Shown: positions 17,548 through 25,400 of the stretch, piece after piece | Position numbering within the stretch: the first letter of the stretch is position 1 | How the letters are laid out: every line of letters begins with the position of its first letter | NCBI RefSeq assembly: GCF_900104485.1 | Contig: NZ_FMXQ01000005.1 | Location: 1-64,000 of the forward strand | Direction: 5' to 3' | Origin: Bauldia litoralis | GTDB taxonomy: Bacteria; Pseudomonadota; Alphaproteobacteria; Rhizobiales; Kaistiaceae | DNA length: 64,000 nucleotides | The notes under the pieces: generated by a model | Database searches by the model: none | The model's input: the letters and a program-made list of their open reading frames with translations, nothing else | What the model was told of the DNA's origin: nothing | Made by a program: the position numbers and the translations under genes

Positions 17548-18212
17548 GCGACCGCGAGACCATCCTCGGCAAGATCCGCCGGTCGCTCGCCGTCGACACC
17601 AACGATGTCGGCCGCCGCGCCATCGTCATCGCCCGGCTCGAAGGCACGCCGCGCGGCATCGTGCCGAAACGCGGCCAGTTGCCGGCGGAGCAGCGCGTGT
17701 CGTTGTTCAGCAAGATGGCCGAAAAAGTGTCAGGCAGCGTCGGCCGCGTCGCGAAGCCGGAAGACGTGCCGCGCGCCGTCGCCGAATTCCTGCGCGAGAA
17801 CAACCTGCCGGCAGCGATCCGCACCGGCGGCGATCCGCTGCTTGCCGGCATGCCGTGGGACGACACGCAGGTCGAGGTCTCGCACGGCCCGAGCGATGGC
17901 GGCGATCCGGTCGGACTGAGCCACGCCGTCGCCGGCGTCGCCGAGACCGGCACGCTGGTGCTGACCTCCGGGCCGGACAACCCGACCACCCTCAACTTCC
18001 TGCCCGAGACCCATATCGTCGTCGTCGCGGCGGAGGATATCGCCGGCGACTACGAGACCGTATGGGACGACCTCCAGAAACGCCACGGCAAGGGCCACCT
18101 CCCCCGCACCGTCAACCTCGTCACCGGCCCCTCGCGCTCCGCCGACATCGAGCAGACCCTCTTGCTCGGCGCCCATGGTCCAAGACGTTTGCACATCGTC
18201 GTGGTGGGTTAG
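17544..18212 (+). CDS. lutC: Lactate utilization protein LutC (LldG)
   Basis: LutC is the third, LUD-domain subunit of the L-lactate oxidation complex. The 222-residue protein has AGVAETGTLVLTSGPDNPTTLN followed by LPETHIVVV, and ends LLLGAHGPRRLHIVVV, both typical. The ATG at 17544 overlaps the lutB stop. No lactate permease or LutR-type GntR regulator is adjacent. Confidence 0.93.
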   Translation: MSDRETILGKIRRSLAVDTNDVGRRAIVIARLEGTPRGIVPKRGQLPAEQRVSLFSKMAEKVSGSVGRVAKPEDVPRAVAEFLRENNLPAAIRTGGDPLLAGMPWDDTQVEVSHGPSDGGDPVGLSHAVAGVAETGTLVLTSGPDNPTTLNFLPETHIVVVAAEDIAGDYETVWDDLQKRHGKGHLPRTVNLVTGPSRSADIEQTLLLGAHGPRRLHIVVVG

Positions 18213-18242
18213 GCGCGCGACCTCCCGACTGCAGCCGCACCG

Positions 18243-19217
18243 TCAGCCTGCCTTCCGCGCCTCCGTCGGGTTCATCCCGAAGCGGCGCAGGAATGACCTG
18301 TTGAAGTAGGAGATGTCGCCGAATCCGCAGTCGATCGCCACCTCGGCGATCTTCAGCCGGCGGCTGCCGGGGGCGGTCAGTCGTTCCATTGCCCGCTCCA
18401 GCCGGGCTGCCAGCATCAGCGACGAGAAGGTCTCGTCGACCTCGGCGAGCAGCTTGCGGATGTAGCTCTCGGAGACCCGCATGTCCCGCGCCAGATCGCC
18501 GATGCGAAAGTCGCGGCTTGCGGCGTTCTTGCGTATCGCGATGTGCACGACCATGCGTCGGGCGGCGCGTATCCCGCGATCCTGCGCGACGTGCCAGGCG
18601 TCCCGGTTGGTGCCGATGGCCAGCGCCGCGAGGTCGAGAAGGTGCTCCTGCACGGTGGACACCGTCGCGGGCGTGAGCGTCACCGTCTCGCCAAGGACCA
18701 TCCGGCTGTAGCCCAGCAGAAGACGCAGGGCGTCGCTGTCGGAAGGCACGACGGTGCCGAGCAGCAGGTCGATGTCGGCAACGCGCTCGGCGAGGCGTTC
18801 GACCGGCAGGTTAAGTGTCATGAACGTCCCGGCTTTTGACAGGGTTCGCCCGACCTCGCTCGACCGGCGCACGAGGCAATCCCCGGCATCGAGCGTCTCG
18901 TCGAACCGGCCCTGTTCGACCCTCAGCGTCGTATTCTCGGGGATCAGCATGACGACGTCGCCGTTGCCGTCATCCAGCAACGATCTGTCCCGGGCGCAGG
19001 AGATCGCACTGATCTCGCCGCGGCTTACCGAGACGTCCCCGACGCTTTGAAAGGCTGCATCGTAGAAGAGCGGATCGTCGTCGAGCGGCGCCATGTCGAG
19101 ACGGACAATCTTGCGCCCGAACTCCTCCCGCCAGATCTCCAGCCGATCCCGCGCCGGCAGCATCTCGGTGGAAAACCGAACGGGTTTGCCGATCGGCGTC
19201 GCCTCGTCGCCTGCCAT
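18243..19217 (-). CDS. AraC-family transcriptional regulator
   Basis: This 324-residue DNA-binding regulator has a C-terminal AraC/XylS domain of two helix-turn-helix motifs: FRIGDLARDMRVSESYIRKLL, then LKIAEVAIDCGFGDISYFNRSFLRRFGMNP. The N-terminal part resembles the cupin-like sensing domain (AraC_binding_2) found in this subfamily (VMLIPENTTLRVEQ). The ATG at 19217 is preferred to a GTG at 19241. It ends 30 bases from the lutC stop, on the opposite strand. Its target is unknown; the cysteine-rich secreted pair upstream is on the same strand and could be one, though that is only proximity. Confidence 0.9.
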   Translation of the reverse strand: MAGDEATPIGKPVRFSTEMLPARDRLEIWREEFGRKIVRLDMAPLDDDPLFYDAAFQSVGDVSVSRGEISAISCARDRSLLDDGNGDVVMLIPENTTLRVEQGRFDETLDAGDCLVRRSSEVGRTLSKAGTFMTLNLPVERLAERVADIDLLLGTVVPSDSDALRLLLGYSRMVLGETVTLTPATVSTVQEHLLDLAALAIGTNRDAWHVAQDRGIRAARRMVVHIAIRKNAASRDFRIGDLARDMRVSESYIRKLLAEVDETFSSLMLAARLERAMERLTAPGSRRLKIAEVAIDCGFGDISYFNRSFLRRFGMNPTEARKAG

Positions 19218-19311
19218 GGTTCGCCGCCGCCCCCTGACCACCGCCTCGACCGGTAACCGACGGATACCGGTGCGACCGAACGATGGACGGCGTTCAGGTT
19301 GGCGTCAAGAA

Positions 19312-19337
19312 GCCCGGAAGGCGACGGCCTTCCGGGC
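19312..19337 (-). terminator. Hairpin terminator after the small secreted protein pair
   Basis: GCCCGGAAGGC (19312-19322) and GCCTTCCGGGC (19327-19337) form a perfect 11-bp stem with a GACG loop. Read on the minus strand it follows the stop at 19358 and is trailed by TTCTT. Confidence 0.6.
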
Positions 19338-19357
19338 AGGCAGGGACGATGAGACGG

Positions 19358-19639
19358 TCAGAGTTCGCCGCAAAAGCCGCGCTCGGACTCCTCTTTCTTG
19401 AACACGCCCTTGATGAGCTTGCACTGTCCCGGCATCGAAGAATCGAAGCTGTGCGGCAGGAAGGACCAGCTGTCACAGCCGTCGGTCGTCTTGCAGGCTT
19501 CGACGCATGCCTCGGGATCGGTGAAGGTGTCGACGAAACCGACCTGGTCGACCGGCGTGATCGAACACTTCTCGAAGTCCTGTGCAGCCACCGGCCCGGC
19601 GACGCCGAGCGCCAATGCGGCTATGATCACTGTCTTCAT
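19358..19639 (-). CDS. Small secreted cysteine-rich protein, PAN/apple-like (second gene)
   Basis: This encodes 93 residues with a clear signal peptide (MKTVIIAALALGVAGPVAAQ). The mature part has six cysteines and the pattern DPEACVEACKTTDGCDSWSF...GQCKLI...FCG, which resembles a single PAN/apple domain; such domains bind proteins or sugars in other contexts. AGGAG lies just upstream of the ATG. It is paralogous to the gene 38 bases upstream (19678-19974), which shares EACK-AC-x-T-x-GC-x-W-x-(F/Y)-x-PH-F and the C-terminal YCG/FCG. Localisation should be periplasmic. Function unknown. Confidence 0.8.
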   Translation of the reverse strand: MKTVIIAALALGVAGPVAAQDFEKCSITPVDQVGFVDTFTDPEACVEACKTTDGCDSWSFLPHSFDSSMPGQCKLIKGVFKKEESERGFCGEL

Positions 19640-19677
19640 GCTCTTCTCCTCTTGCATCTTCAGGGTTCCGGCGCGGC

Positions 19678-19974
19678 TCACAGGCGACCGCAATAGTCGC
19701 GATCGTCGTCCACCTCTTCATCCACCGCCGCCATCAGACGGCACCATCCCGGACCGGTCTCGGGACGGAAATTGTGGGGGGTATACGACCACGCGGCGCA
19801 GCCTTCCGTCTCGACGCAGGCGGCTTTGCAAGCCTCTGCCCCAACGATGTCATAGGCGCTCGCGATGAGGCCGGCCTTCGGGTAGAATCGACAATGCTGC
19901 TCTTCCGCGCCGGCCTGTACCGCGAAGACCGCCATCCCCGCCGCCAGCCATGTGCCATGGAAAAGTCGCCGCAC
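19678..19974 (-). CDS. Small secreted cysteine-rich protein, PAN/apple-like (first gene)
   Basis: This encodes 98 residues. The start is a GTG at 19974, supported by GGAGG nine bases upstream and by the signal peptide that follows it (RRLFHGTWLAAGMAVFAVQAGA). The mature part carries six cysteines with AEACKAACVETEGCAAWSYTPHNF, matching its downstream paralogue and the PAN-like segment at the start of the alpha-2-macroglobulin at 43756-49251. The two genes form a small minus-strand unit closed by the hairpin at 19312-19337. Function unknown. Confidence 0.78.
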   Translation of the reverse strand: MRRLFHGTWLAAGMAVFAVQAGAEEQHCRFYPKAGLIASAYDIVGAEACKAACVETEGCAAWSYTPHNFRPETGPGWCRLMAAVDEEVDDDRDYCGRL

Positions 19975-20223
19975 GCGATCTTGCCTCCGTCCGCTCCGCC
20001 GCTAACAGATTGCCGATGTCCGCCGGTTTGTCTTGGACTCACCGGGACCGCGACTTGTCCGTAACGCGACGGGGGACGGTGTGGACGCGGGCTTGCCATC
20101 GGAAAAGCCGTGCGCGCTCGGCCGCCCACCTCACGCATCGCGAGACGGTGCGGACGCAGGCGATCGAAGACAGGAGGCTGACGATCGGAACGAAGGCCCC
20201 GAGGGGACGGACGCCGGTTGGCG

Positions 20224-21186
20224 CTACTGCGGCGGCGGCGGCGGGCGTCCGTTCTGCGCGCCGATGCCCATGGCGGCATTGGTGACGAAGTTGTCCCGGG
20301 CCGTGACACCGACCAGGCAGGTGGGCAGGTTCGGGAAGGCCTCGGACGCGTGGTAGTGATAGACCGGCGTATCCGACCCTGCCGTCATCCCGACATGGCC
20401 GCTGCACTGGTCGAGGTCGTTCGGTACCGTCCCGTCCATGTCGGCGGAGCCGTACATCGCGTAGCCGTCATAGGCATATCCGAACAGGTCGGATGGCGAC
20501 GTTTCGTGGACGCAGTCGGCGTCGACATGCTCGTGCGTCAGCGCCGTCTCGATGTCGGTCGCCGTTGCATGCCAGTGGTAATAGCCGCCGGGATCGACAT
20601 GGCCGCCGCAGGTGTCGAGCGCCGGCAGGTGCCCGGTCTCCAGGACAGACGGCGCATCGGCGAAGATCGGCACGCCGTCGAGCGCCATGCCGACCAGCGC
20701 GACGGTGCCGAGATCGGTCACCGCGTCCGCCATCTTCGGTTCGGTCGGGATCAGCACGGTCGTCTCGACATCCGTGTCGAGCGTCGCCTCCAGGCACGTA
20801 TTGCCCTCCGGTCGCTGGCCGGAGCCCGGGTCCGAGATGTTGATGACCCCGTCGGCATCGTAGAAGGTGTAGCCCTGCTCGCTCAGCATGCGGAAGAATG
20901 CGCCATCAAGGCGATAGGTCCCCGGATTGTCGCCATCCCAGACCCAGAGGCCGCCGGTGTCGTCGATCGTCTCCGGGCAGAATGGCCCGATCCTGAACGC
21001 CTCGCCGGGAAAGCTGGTGACGAGTTGCAGGCACTCCGCCGCCGAACCATCCGTCAGCGTGCAGTCGACGATCGCCGGCGCGGCTATCGCGTTGGCCGCC
21101 AAGAAGTCCTCCGCGTCGGCGCCTTCTGCCTGCGCCGCCATCGTTGACAGGATCAGTGCGACGCTCGCAAGAAACACATTTCGCAT
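20224..21186 (-). CDS. Secreted YHYH-domain protein
   Basis: This 320-residue protein has an N-terminal signal peptide (MRNVFLASVALILSTMAAQA). The second half is a YHYH domain: GVPIFAD, GGHVDPGGYYHWHAT, FGYAYDGYAMYGS and the namesake YHYHASEAFPNLPTC. Conserved His and Cys residues suggest metal or redox chemistry, but the family has no assigned function. The C-terminus is a run of prolines. It is divergent from a MarR regulator 45 bases away, which probably controls it. About 250 bases downstream of its stop (19975-20223) hold no gene I can recognise. Confidence 0.85.
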   Translation of the reverse strand: MRNVFLASVALILSTMAAQAEGADAEDFLAANAIAAPAIVDCTLTDGSAAECLQLVTSFPGEAFRIGPFCPETIDDTGGLWVWDGDNPGTYRLDGAFFRMLSEQGYTFYDADGVINISDPGSGQRPEGNTCLEATLDTDVETTVLIPTEPKMADAVTDLGTVALVGMALDGVPIFADAPSVLETGHLPALDTCGGHVDPGGYYHWHATATDIETALTHEHVDADCVHETSPSDLFGYAYDGYAMYGSADMDGTVPNDLDQCSGHVGMTAGSDTPVYHYHASEAFPNLPTCLVGVTARDNFVTNAAMGIGAQNGRPPPPPQ

Positions 21187-21213
21187 CGAAAATCCCTTTG
21201 CATCCGCAAATTG

Positions 21214-21225
21214 TTAGGATACTAA
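21214..21225. promoter_or_regulatory. Candidate MarR operator between YHYH gene and marR
   Basis: TTAGGATACTAA is an imperfect palindrome (TTAG/CTAA around GATA) in an AT-rich 45-bp gap shared by two divergent genes. MarR proteins usually bind such palindromes in their own promoters. Confidence 0.4.
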
Positions 21226-21231
21226 TAGTAA

Positions 21232-21690
21232 ATGCAACGACGAAACGCAAGCCTGCACCTGCTCCTCCATACCGCCCATCTCGTGGAAGAAGCCCTCCGG
21301 GACGATTTCGCGGCCATCGGGATTCAGCCCCGGCAGGCGCGGGTGCTCGACACGCTGGAACGCCTCGGCTCGGTCACCCAGGCCGAGATGGCCCGTGCCC
21401 ATAGCGTCACGGCCGCCAGCATGAGCACCATGATCGACCGGCTGGCCGATGCCGGCCTCGTCGAGCGGCGACAACATCCGCAGCGCCGGCGCGATCACAT
21501 CGTCAGCCTCACCGCCAGGGGACGCGACCTGCTTGGCGCTGTCGACCAGGTCTGGCAGCGGTGCGACGAACGGATCGAGTCATTGATCGGCAAGCGCCAG
21601 GCAAAAGAGTACTTCGCCACGACCCGCGCGTTGCGTGACGGGCTGGGGGGCGAGGCACCGCACCGGCGCGCTGCGAAGACCGCCGGCTGA
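21232..21690 (+). CDS. MarR-family transcriptional regulator
   Basis: This 152-residue winged-helix repressor contains QARVLDTLERLGSVTQAEMA, SVTAASMSTMIDRLADAGLVERR and the wing RRRDHIVSLTARGRDLL. The gene starts 45 bases from the divergent YHYH gene and overlaps a plausible palindromic operator, so autoregulation plus control of the YHYH gene is likely. The ligand is unknown. It is convergent with the amino-acid permease gene. Confidence 0.9.
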   Translation: MQRRNASLHLLLHTAHLVEEALRDDFAAIGIQPRQARVLDTLERLGSVTQAEMARAHSVTAASMSTMIDRLADAGLVERRQHPQRRRDHIVSLTARGRDLLGAVDQVWQRCDERIESLIGKRQAKEYFATTRALRDGLGGEAPHRRAAKTAG

Positions 21691-21706
21691 CGCCGCGCGG
21701 TCGCCG

Positions 21707-22540
21707 TCAGCGGTCCGTCCGCTTCATTCTCGCCTCCAACCCGCGCACCAGCAGCGACAGGCTGACGGTCATCACCAGGTAGAGGTAGGCGACGACGTTG
21801 TAGGTCTCGAAGAAACGGAAGGTCGAGGCGGAATAGACCTTGCCGAGCTGGGTGATGTCCTGGACGCCGAGCGCCGAGACCAGGGCCGAGTCCTTGATCA
21901 TCGCGACGAAGTCGTTGCCGAGCGGCGGCAGCACGGTCCTCACTGCCTGCGGCAGCACGACCTTGCGCATCACCGCCCAGCGCTTGAGGCCCAACGACTC
22001 GGCCGCCTCGACCTGGCCCTGCGGCACCGCCTCGATGCCGGCGCGAAAAATCTCGGCGATGAAGGCCGAGTAACTGATGGTCAGCGCGAAGATCGCCCGC
22101 CAGGTCATGTCGAAATCACGCACGCTCATCGCCGGGAACCAGCCGGCGTCGATCAGGCCGCCGAAGACCCAGTTCCACAACGCGACGATCTGCGGCGCGC
22201 CGACGAAGGCGACATAGAACAGAAAGACGAGGATCGGCACGCCGCGGACGATCTCAATGTAAAAGGTCGCGATCTCGCGCAACACCCGGTGGCGCGACAG
22301 CCGGCCGAGGGCAACGACCAGCCCCAGCGTCATTGCGAAAGCAAAGGCGACGATCGACACCCACAGCGTGACGACGACGCCCTTGCGCAGCGCGTTGAAG
22401 ATCGTCGCGTAGTCGCCGTCGGCCGAGATCAGCCAGGCGAAGACGACGCCAAGCAGGATGATCGCCAGCAGCCAGTAGGGAATCTCGCGGCGCGGCGCCC
22501 GGGCGCGACCGGGGCGTGGGGCGCCGTTCACCTCTCCCAT
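21707..22540 (-). CDS. Polar amino-acid ABC transporter permease
   Basis: This inner-membrane permease of the His/Glu/Gln/Arg/opine family is 277 residues if it starts at 22540. Five or more membrane segments are visible, plus the EAA loop EIFRAGIEAVPQGQVEAAESLG that contacts the ATPase, and FYIEIVRGVPILVFLFYV. The start is uncertain: ATG 22540 lies inside the left terminal repeat of the 155-bp element at 22528-22682, and a GTG at 22621 would add 27 residues wholly encoded by the element. It follows the binding-protein gene on the same strand. No ATP-binding subunit gene is adjacent. Confidence 0.88.
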   Translation of the reverse strand: MGEVNGAPRPGRARAPRREIPYWLLAIILLGVVFAWLISADGDYATIFNALRKGVVVTLWVSIVAFAFAMTLGLVVALGRLSRHRVLREIATFYIEIVRGVPILVFLFYVAFVGAPQIVALWNWVFGGLIDAGWFPAMSVRDFDMTWRAIFALTISYSAFIAEIFRAGIEAVPQGQVEAAESLGLKRWAVMRKVVLPQAVRTVLPPLGNDFVAMIKDSALVSALGVQDITQLGKVYSASTFRFFETYNVVAYLYLVMTVSLSLLVRGLEARMKRTDR

Positions 22541-22682
22541 GGGGAGAGGTCGACGAGCGATCGAAGACTGCGAGGCGGGTGAGAGGTCGACGTGTCGGGC
22601 CTTGTCCGGCGACTGCGACACCCCTCACCCGGATCGAGCCGCTGCCGCGTTTCGATCCGACCTCTCTCGATGGGAGAGGTGA
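22528..22682. repeat. 155-bp MITE-like element with 13-bp terminal inverted repeats
   Basis: TCACCTCTCCCAT at 22528-22540 is the exact reverse complement of ATGGGAGAGGTGA at 22670-22682. Further nested pairing occurs inside: CGGGTGAG with CTCACCCG, TGTCG with CGACA, and CCTCTCCC with GGGAGAGG at the left end. The whole unit can fold into a mosaic palindrome like rhizobial intergenic elements. It fills the gap between the binding-protein and permease genes. I see no target-site duplication and no coding capacity. Confidence 0.75.
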
Positions 22683-22721
22683 GCCACGAGCGGGATGGCG
22701 CATGGGGCAAGAAGAGCGGCC

Positions 22722-23516
22722 TCACTGCTGGCTCTGGTACTCGAAGAACCACTTCTGGTTCAGCGCGTCGATCGTGCCGTCGTCCTGCATCGACTGGATC
22801 GCGGCGTTGAACGGCTCGACGAGATCGGAGCCCGGCGTGAAGATGAAGCCGAAGGCCTCTGCGCCGAGCGGGTCACCGACCACCATGAAGGAGTCCGGCG
22901 AGGCGCCCATGTAGCCGGCCGCACTGGTGGCATCCATCAGCACGGTGTCGACGTCGCCGGATTTCAGCGCCTGGACAGAGGCGCCAAAGGTCTCGAACAG
23001 CTTGATGCGGGGGTTGGCCTCGTCGCCGTCGAGGACGCTGTAGACGGCGGTGTAGAAGTTGGTGGTGCCGGCCTGGGCGCCGACCAGCAGGTCGCCATCT
23101 TCGGCGAAGCTCGCGGCGTCGGCGAAGCGGTCCTCGTCGGCGCGGACCAGCATGAACTGCTCGGAAATCATGTAGGGGTCGGAGAAATCGACCTGGGTCT
23201 GGCGCTCGGTGGTGATGGTGATGCCGTCCATGCCGACGTCGAACTGGCCTTCCCGCACCGCCTGGATCATCGTGTCCCAGCTTGACAGGCCCCACTCGAC
23301 CTTGAGGTTGAGCCGGCTGGCGATCTCGTTGACCGCGTCATATTCCCAGCCGATGCCTTCGCCGGTCGCCGGGTCGACGAAGTTGAGCGGCGTATAGGCA
23401 TTCTCGGTGACGGCCTTGATCACCCGGCCATCGAGGTCGGGAAGCCCGGCGGCGCCGGCGACGGCCGAAGAGGCAGCGATCAGGGCGGCGGCGATCAGCG
23501 TTCTGGAAAATAACAT
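22722..23516 (-). CDS. Polar amino-acid ABC transporter substrate-binding protein
   Basis: This 264-residue periplasmic protein (SBP_bac_3 family) delivers an amino acid to the downstream permease. The signal peptide is [22 protein letters not shown]. Family features are [43 protein letters not shown] and [16 protein letters not shown]. Acidic and aromatic residues are present, but ligand specificity cannot be read from sequence. It is the first gene of the pair, with the 155-bp repeat element between it and the permease. Confidence 0.9.
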   Translation of the reverse strand: MLFSRTLIAAALIAASSAVAGAAGLPDLDGRVIKAVTENAYTPLNFVDPATGEGIGWEYDAVNEIASRLNLKVEWGLSSWDTMIQAVREGQFDVGMDGITITTERQTQVDFSDPYMISEQFMLVRADEDRFADAASFAEDGDLLVGAQAGTTNFYTAVYSVLDGDEANPRIKLFETFGASVQALKSGDVDTVLMDATSAAGYMGASPDSFMVVGDPLGAEAFGFIFTPGSDLVEPFNAAIQSMQDDGTIDALNQKWFFEYQSQQ

Positions 23517-23600
23517 GGGACGACTCCGGAGCGTGGGGGTTCGCTCCCAAGTCTAGCCCCGTGATGGCGTCGAGAGAAGCCGGCGCGCGGCCGCGGGCGC

Positions 23601-24671
23601 TCAGGCGCCGGCGGCGCTTTCGCCGGGGGTCGACAGGGCCGCCCGTTGGCGGAGGCCAGCGGCGGTCTGCCGACGCAGGTCGCGGAAGGAGATCAGTCGG
23701 CGGTTTCCCTCGTCCCACAGCGCCAGGCGGACGCAGGCAAAGCTCTGCCAGAAGGTCAGGCGGCCGAGGTCGTGCAGTTCGGGATGGCTGCGCAGGACTT
23801 CCGGCAGCCGGTAATAGGGAATGCGGCTCGCCAGGTGATGGACATGGTGGATGCCGATATTGGCGCTGAACCAGCGCAGCACGCCGGGCAGGTCGTAGTG
23901 CGAGCTGCCATGCAGCGCCGCCTCGGAGTGCCGCCAGTCGCCCGCCTTTTCCCAGTGCGTCTCCTCGAACTGGTGCTGGACGAAGAACAGCCAGACGCCG
24001 ATGGTCGCGGCGAAGATCAGGATCGGCAGCTGGATGATCAGGAACGGCCCGACACCGATCAGCCACATCAGGCCAGCGGCGATCGCTAGGATCGCGGCAT
24101 TGGTCGCCATCGTGCTGACCCAGGGGCTCCATCCCGCCCGCATCAGGCCGATCGGCAGCCGCTGCTCGAGGATGAAGAGATAGCCCGGCCCGAGGCCGAA
24201 GAGTACGGCCGGATGGCGGCTCAGCCAGTAGAGCAGGCGTCCCCAGCGGCCGCGTTCGAGATATTCGTCGACCGTCAGCGTGGTGACGTCGCCGATCCCG
24301 CGCGAGTCGAGATTGCCCGAGGTCGCGTGATGGGCGGCGTGGCGTCGCCGCCAGTAGTCGTAGGGGGTGAAGGTCAGAACGCCGATCACCCGGCCGACCC
24401 AGTCATTGGTCACGCGGCGGCGAAAGAAGGAGTCGTGGCCGCAATCGTGCTGGATCAGGAACAGGCGAACCAGGAAACCGGCCGCCGGGATCGCCAGCAG
24501 CAAGGTCAGCCAGACGCCGACAAAGGTCAGCGCCGCCCACATCGTCGCCCAGAGCGCGATGAAGGGAACGGCGGTGATGACGATTTCGACGATGCTGCGC
24601 AGCGGGCTCGGCTCCCGGCAGCGCGCCAGCGTCTTTCTCAAGGCACTCTCGTCGACTGTCCTGGCGTTCAC
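23601..24671 (-). CDS. Membrane fatty-acid desaturase
   Basis: This 356-residue di-iron integral-membrane desaturase introduces a double bond into acyl chains of membrane lipids. The three histidine boxes are HDCGHDSFF (near residue 75), HAAHHAT (near residue 112) and HVHHL in the C-terminal third. Hydrophobic segments lie around residues 30-70 and 180-230. The start is a GTG at 24671, preceded by GAGAAGG. The box pattern resembles the omega-6/acyl-lipid type, but regiospecificity cannot be told from sequence. It appears monocistronic. Confidence 0.9.
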   Translation of the reverse strand: MNARTVDESALRKTLARCREPSPLRSIVEIVITAVPFIALWATMWAALTFVGVWLTLLLAIPAAGFLVRLFLIQHDCGHDSFFRRRVTNDWVGRVIGVLTFTPYDYWRRRHAAHHATSGNLDSRGIGDVTTLTVDEYLERGRWGRLLYWLSRHPAVLFGLGPGYLFILEQRLPIGLMRAGWSPWVSTMATNAAILAIAAGLMWLIGVGPFLIIQLPILIFAATIGVWLFFVQHQFEETHWEKAGDWRHSEAALHGSSHYDLPGVLRWFSANIGIHHVHHLASRIPYYRLPEVLRSHPELHDLGRLTFWQSFACVRLALWDEGNRRLISFRDLRRQTAAGLRQRAALSTPGESAAGA

Positions 24672-24762
24672 GGTGCTGCCTTCTCAAGAGTCGGCGACCG
24701 GCCGCAGCCGGGCAGCGGTAAGGAACCCGTCGGGCGGGCGAAACGCATCAACCGTCGTTCCA

Positions 24763-25014
24763 TCAGGAAACGGCCTTGCGGGTCAGGGGGTAGTCGGCGC
24801 CGTCGTAGAGGCCCTGGATCTGGCCGCGCTCGAACCGCTCTTCACCAACCTGGAGGGTGGTGAAGCCGGCGGAGGCGACGCCGAGTTCCTCGACGGCGAA
24901 GGAGATGGCCTCGGCCGCTGTCGGGAAGCGCCGATAAACCATCTTGCGGTTAGACCGCAAGCTGCTGTTGTAGAAGAGCTCGGCGGGGGCCGAATAGTCG
25001 AGGTCAGCCTGCAT
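24763..25014 (-). CDS. Conserved-looking small protein of unknown function
   Basis: This encodes an 83-residue soluble protein: LFYNSSLRSNRKMVYRRF, then TAAEAISFAVEELG, then a beta-rich C-terminus (FTTLQVGEERFERGQIQGLY, ending DGADYPL). It has no signal peptide, membrane segment or cysteine. The layout suggests a small alpha/beta fold. I recognise no family. It lies on the minus strand upstream of the desaturase and downstream of another small orphan. Confidence 0.6.
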   Translation of the reverse strand: MQADLDYSAPAELFYNSSLRSNRKMVYRRFPTAAEAISFAVEELGVASAGFTTLQVGEERFERGQIQGLYDGADYPLTRKAVS

Positions 25015-25060
25015 CGGGTTCGCGTACCGGATCGCGGGCGGGCGCGGCTTCGCGCCAGCT

Positions 25061-25264
25061 TCAGATCGCAGCCTTTGGCGGGTTGAGTTGATCTTCGGCC
25101 GCCACCCGCTCGTTGCGCTCCAGCTCGCTCTTGATCCGATACTGGAATTGCCCTTCCTCGGCGGGAAGGAGCCGGACGATTTCGTACTCGCCCTGCGCTG
25201 CGGTTGTGCGCACTCTATTGTAGTATTTTACTTTCTGGCCGACAGAAAATTTATGATTTTGCAT
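25061..25264 (-). CDS. Small basic protein of unknown function
   Basis: This encodes 67 residues starting MQNHKFSVGQKVKYYNR. The sequence FSVGQKVKYYNRV...GEYEIVRLLPAEEGQFQYRIKSELE...RVAAEDQLNP reads as a small SH3-like beta barrel of a type seen in short alphaproteobacterial proteins, tentatively nucleic-acid or protein binding. The region upstream is unusually AT-rich and holds a minus-strand terminator (25300-25319), leaving a short AT-rich promoter space. The start at 25264 is preferred because the upstream extension is hydrophobic and crosses the terminator. Confidence 0.6.
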   Translation of the reverse strand: MQNHKFSVGQKVKYYNRVRTTAAQGEYEIVRLLPAEEGQFQYRIKSELERNERVAAEDQLNPPKAAI

Positions 25265-25299
25265 TTCACAAATATAGAGACCGGCTGAATACTTACAAG

Positions 25300-25319
25300 A
25301 AAAAACCAAGAAAACTTGG
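25300..25319 (-). terminator. Terminator after the amidotransferase gene
   Basis: CCAAG (25306-25310) and CTTGG (25315-25319) form a stem around AAAA. On the minus strand the stem is followed by TTTTTT, consistent with termination of the gene at 25401-26099. Confidence 0.55.
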
Positions 25320-25400
25320 GAAAATAGCGCGCCTAAAAGGGCGACAAATCGTCCCAAGCGCGTGCAACGACACGGTTATCCGCCTTTGCCGTGCGTCGTG

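Noticed and set aside
22683-22721. Target-site duplication next to the 155-bp element
   Set aside because: The flanking bases do not repeat, so insertion by transposition is not shown.
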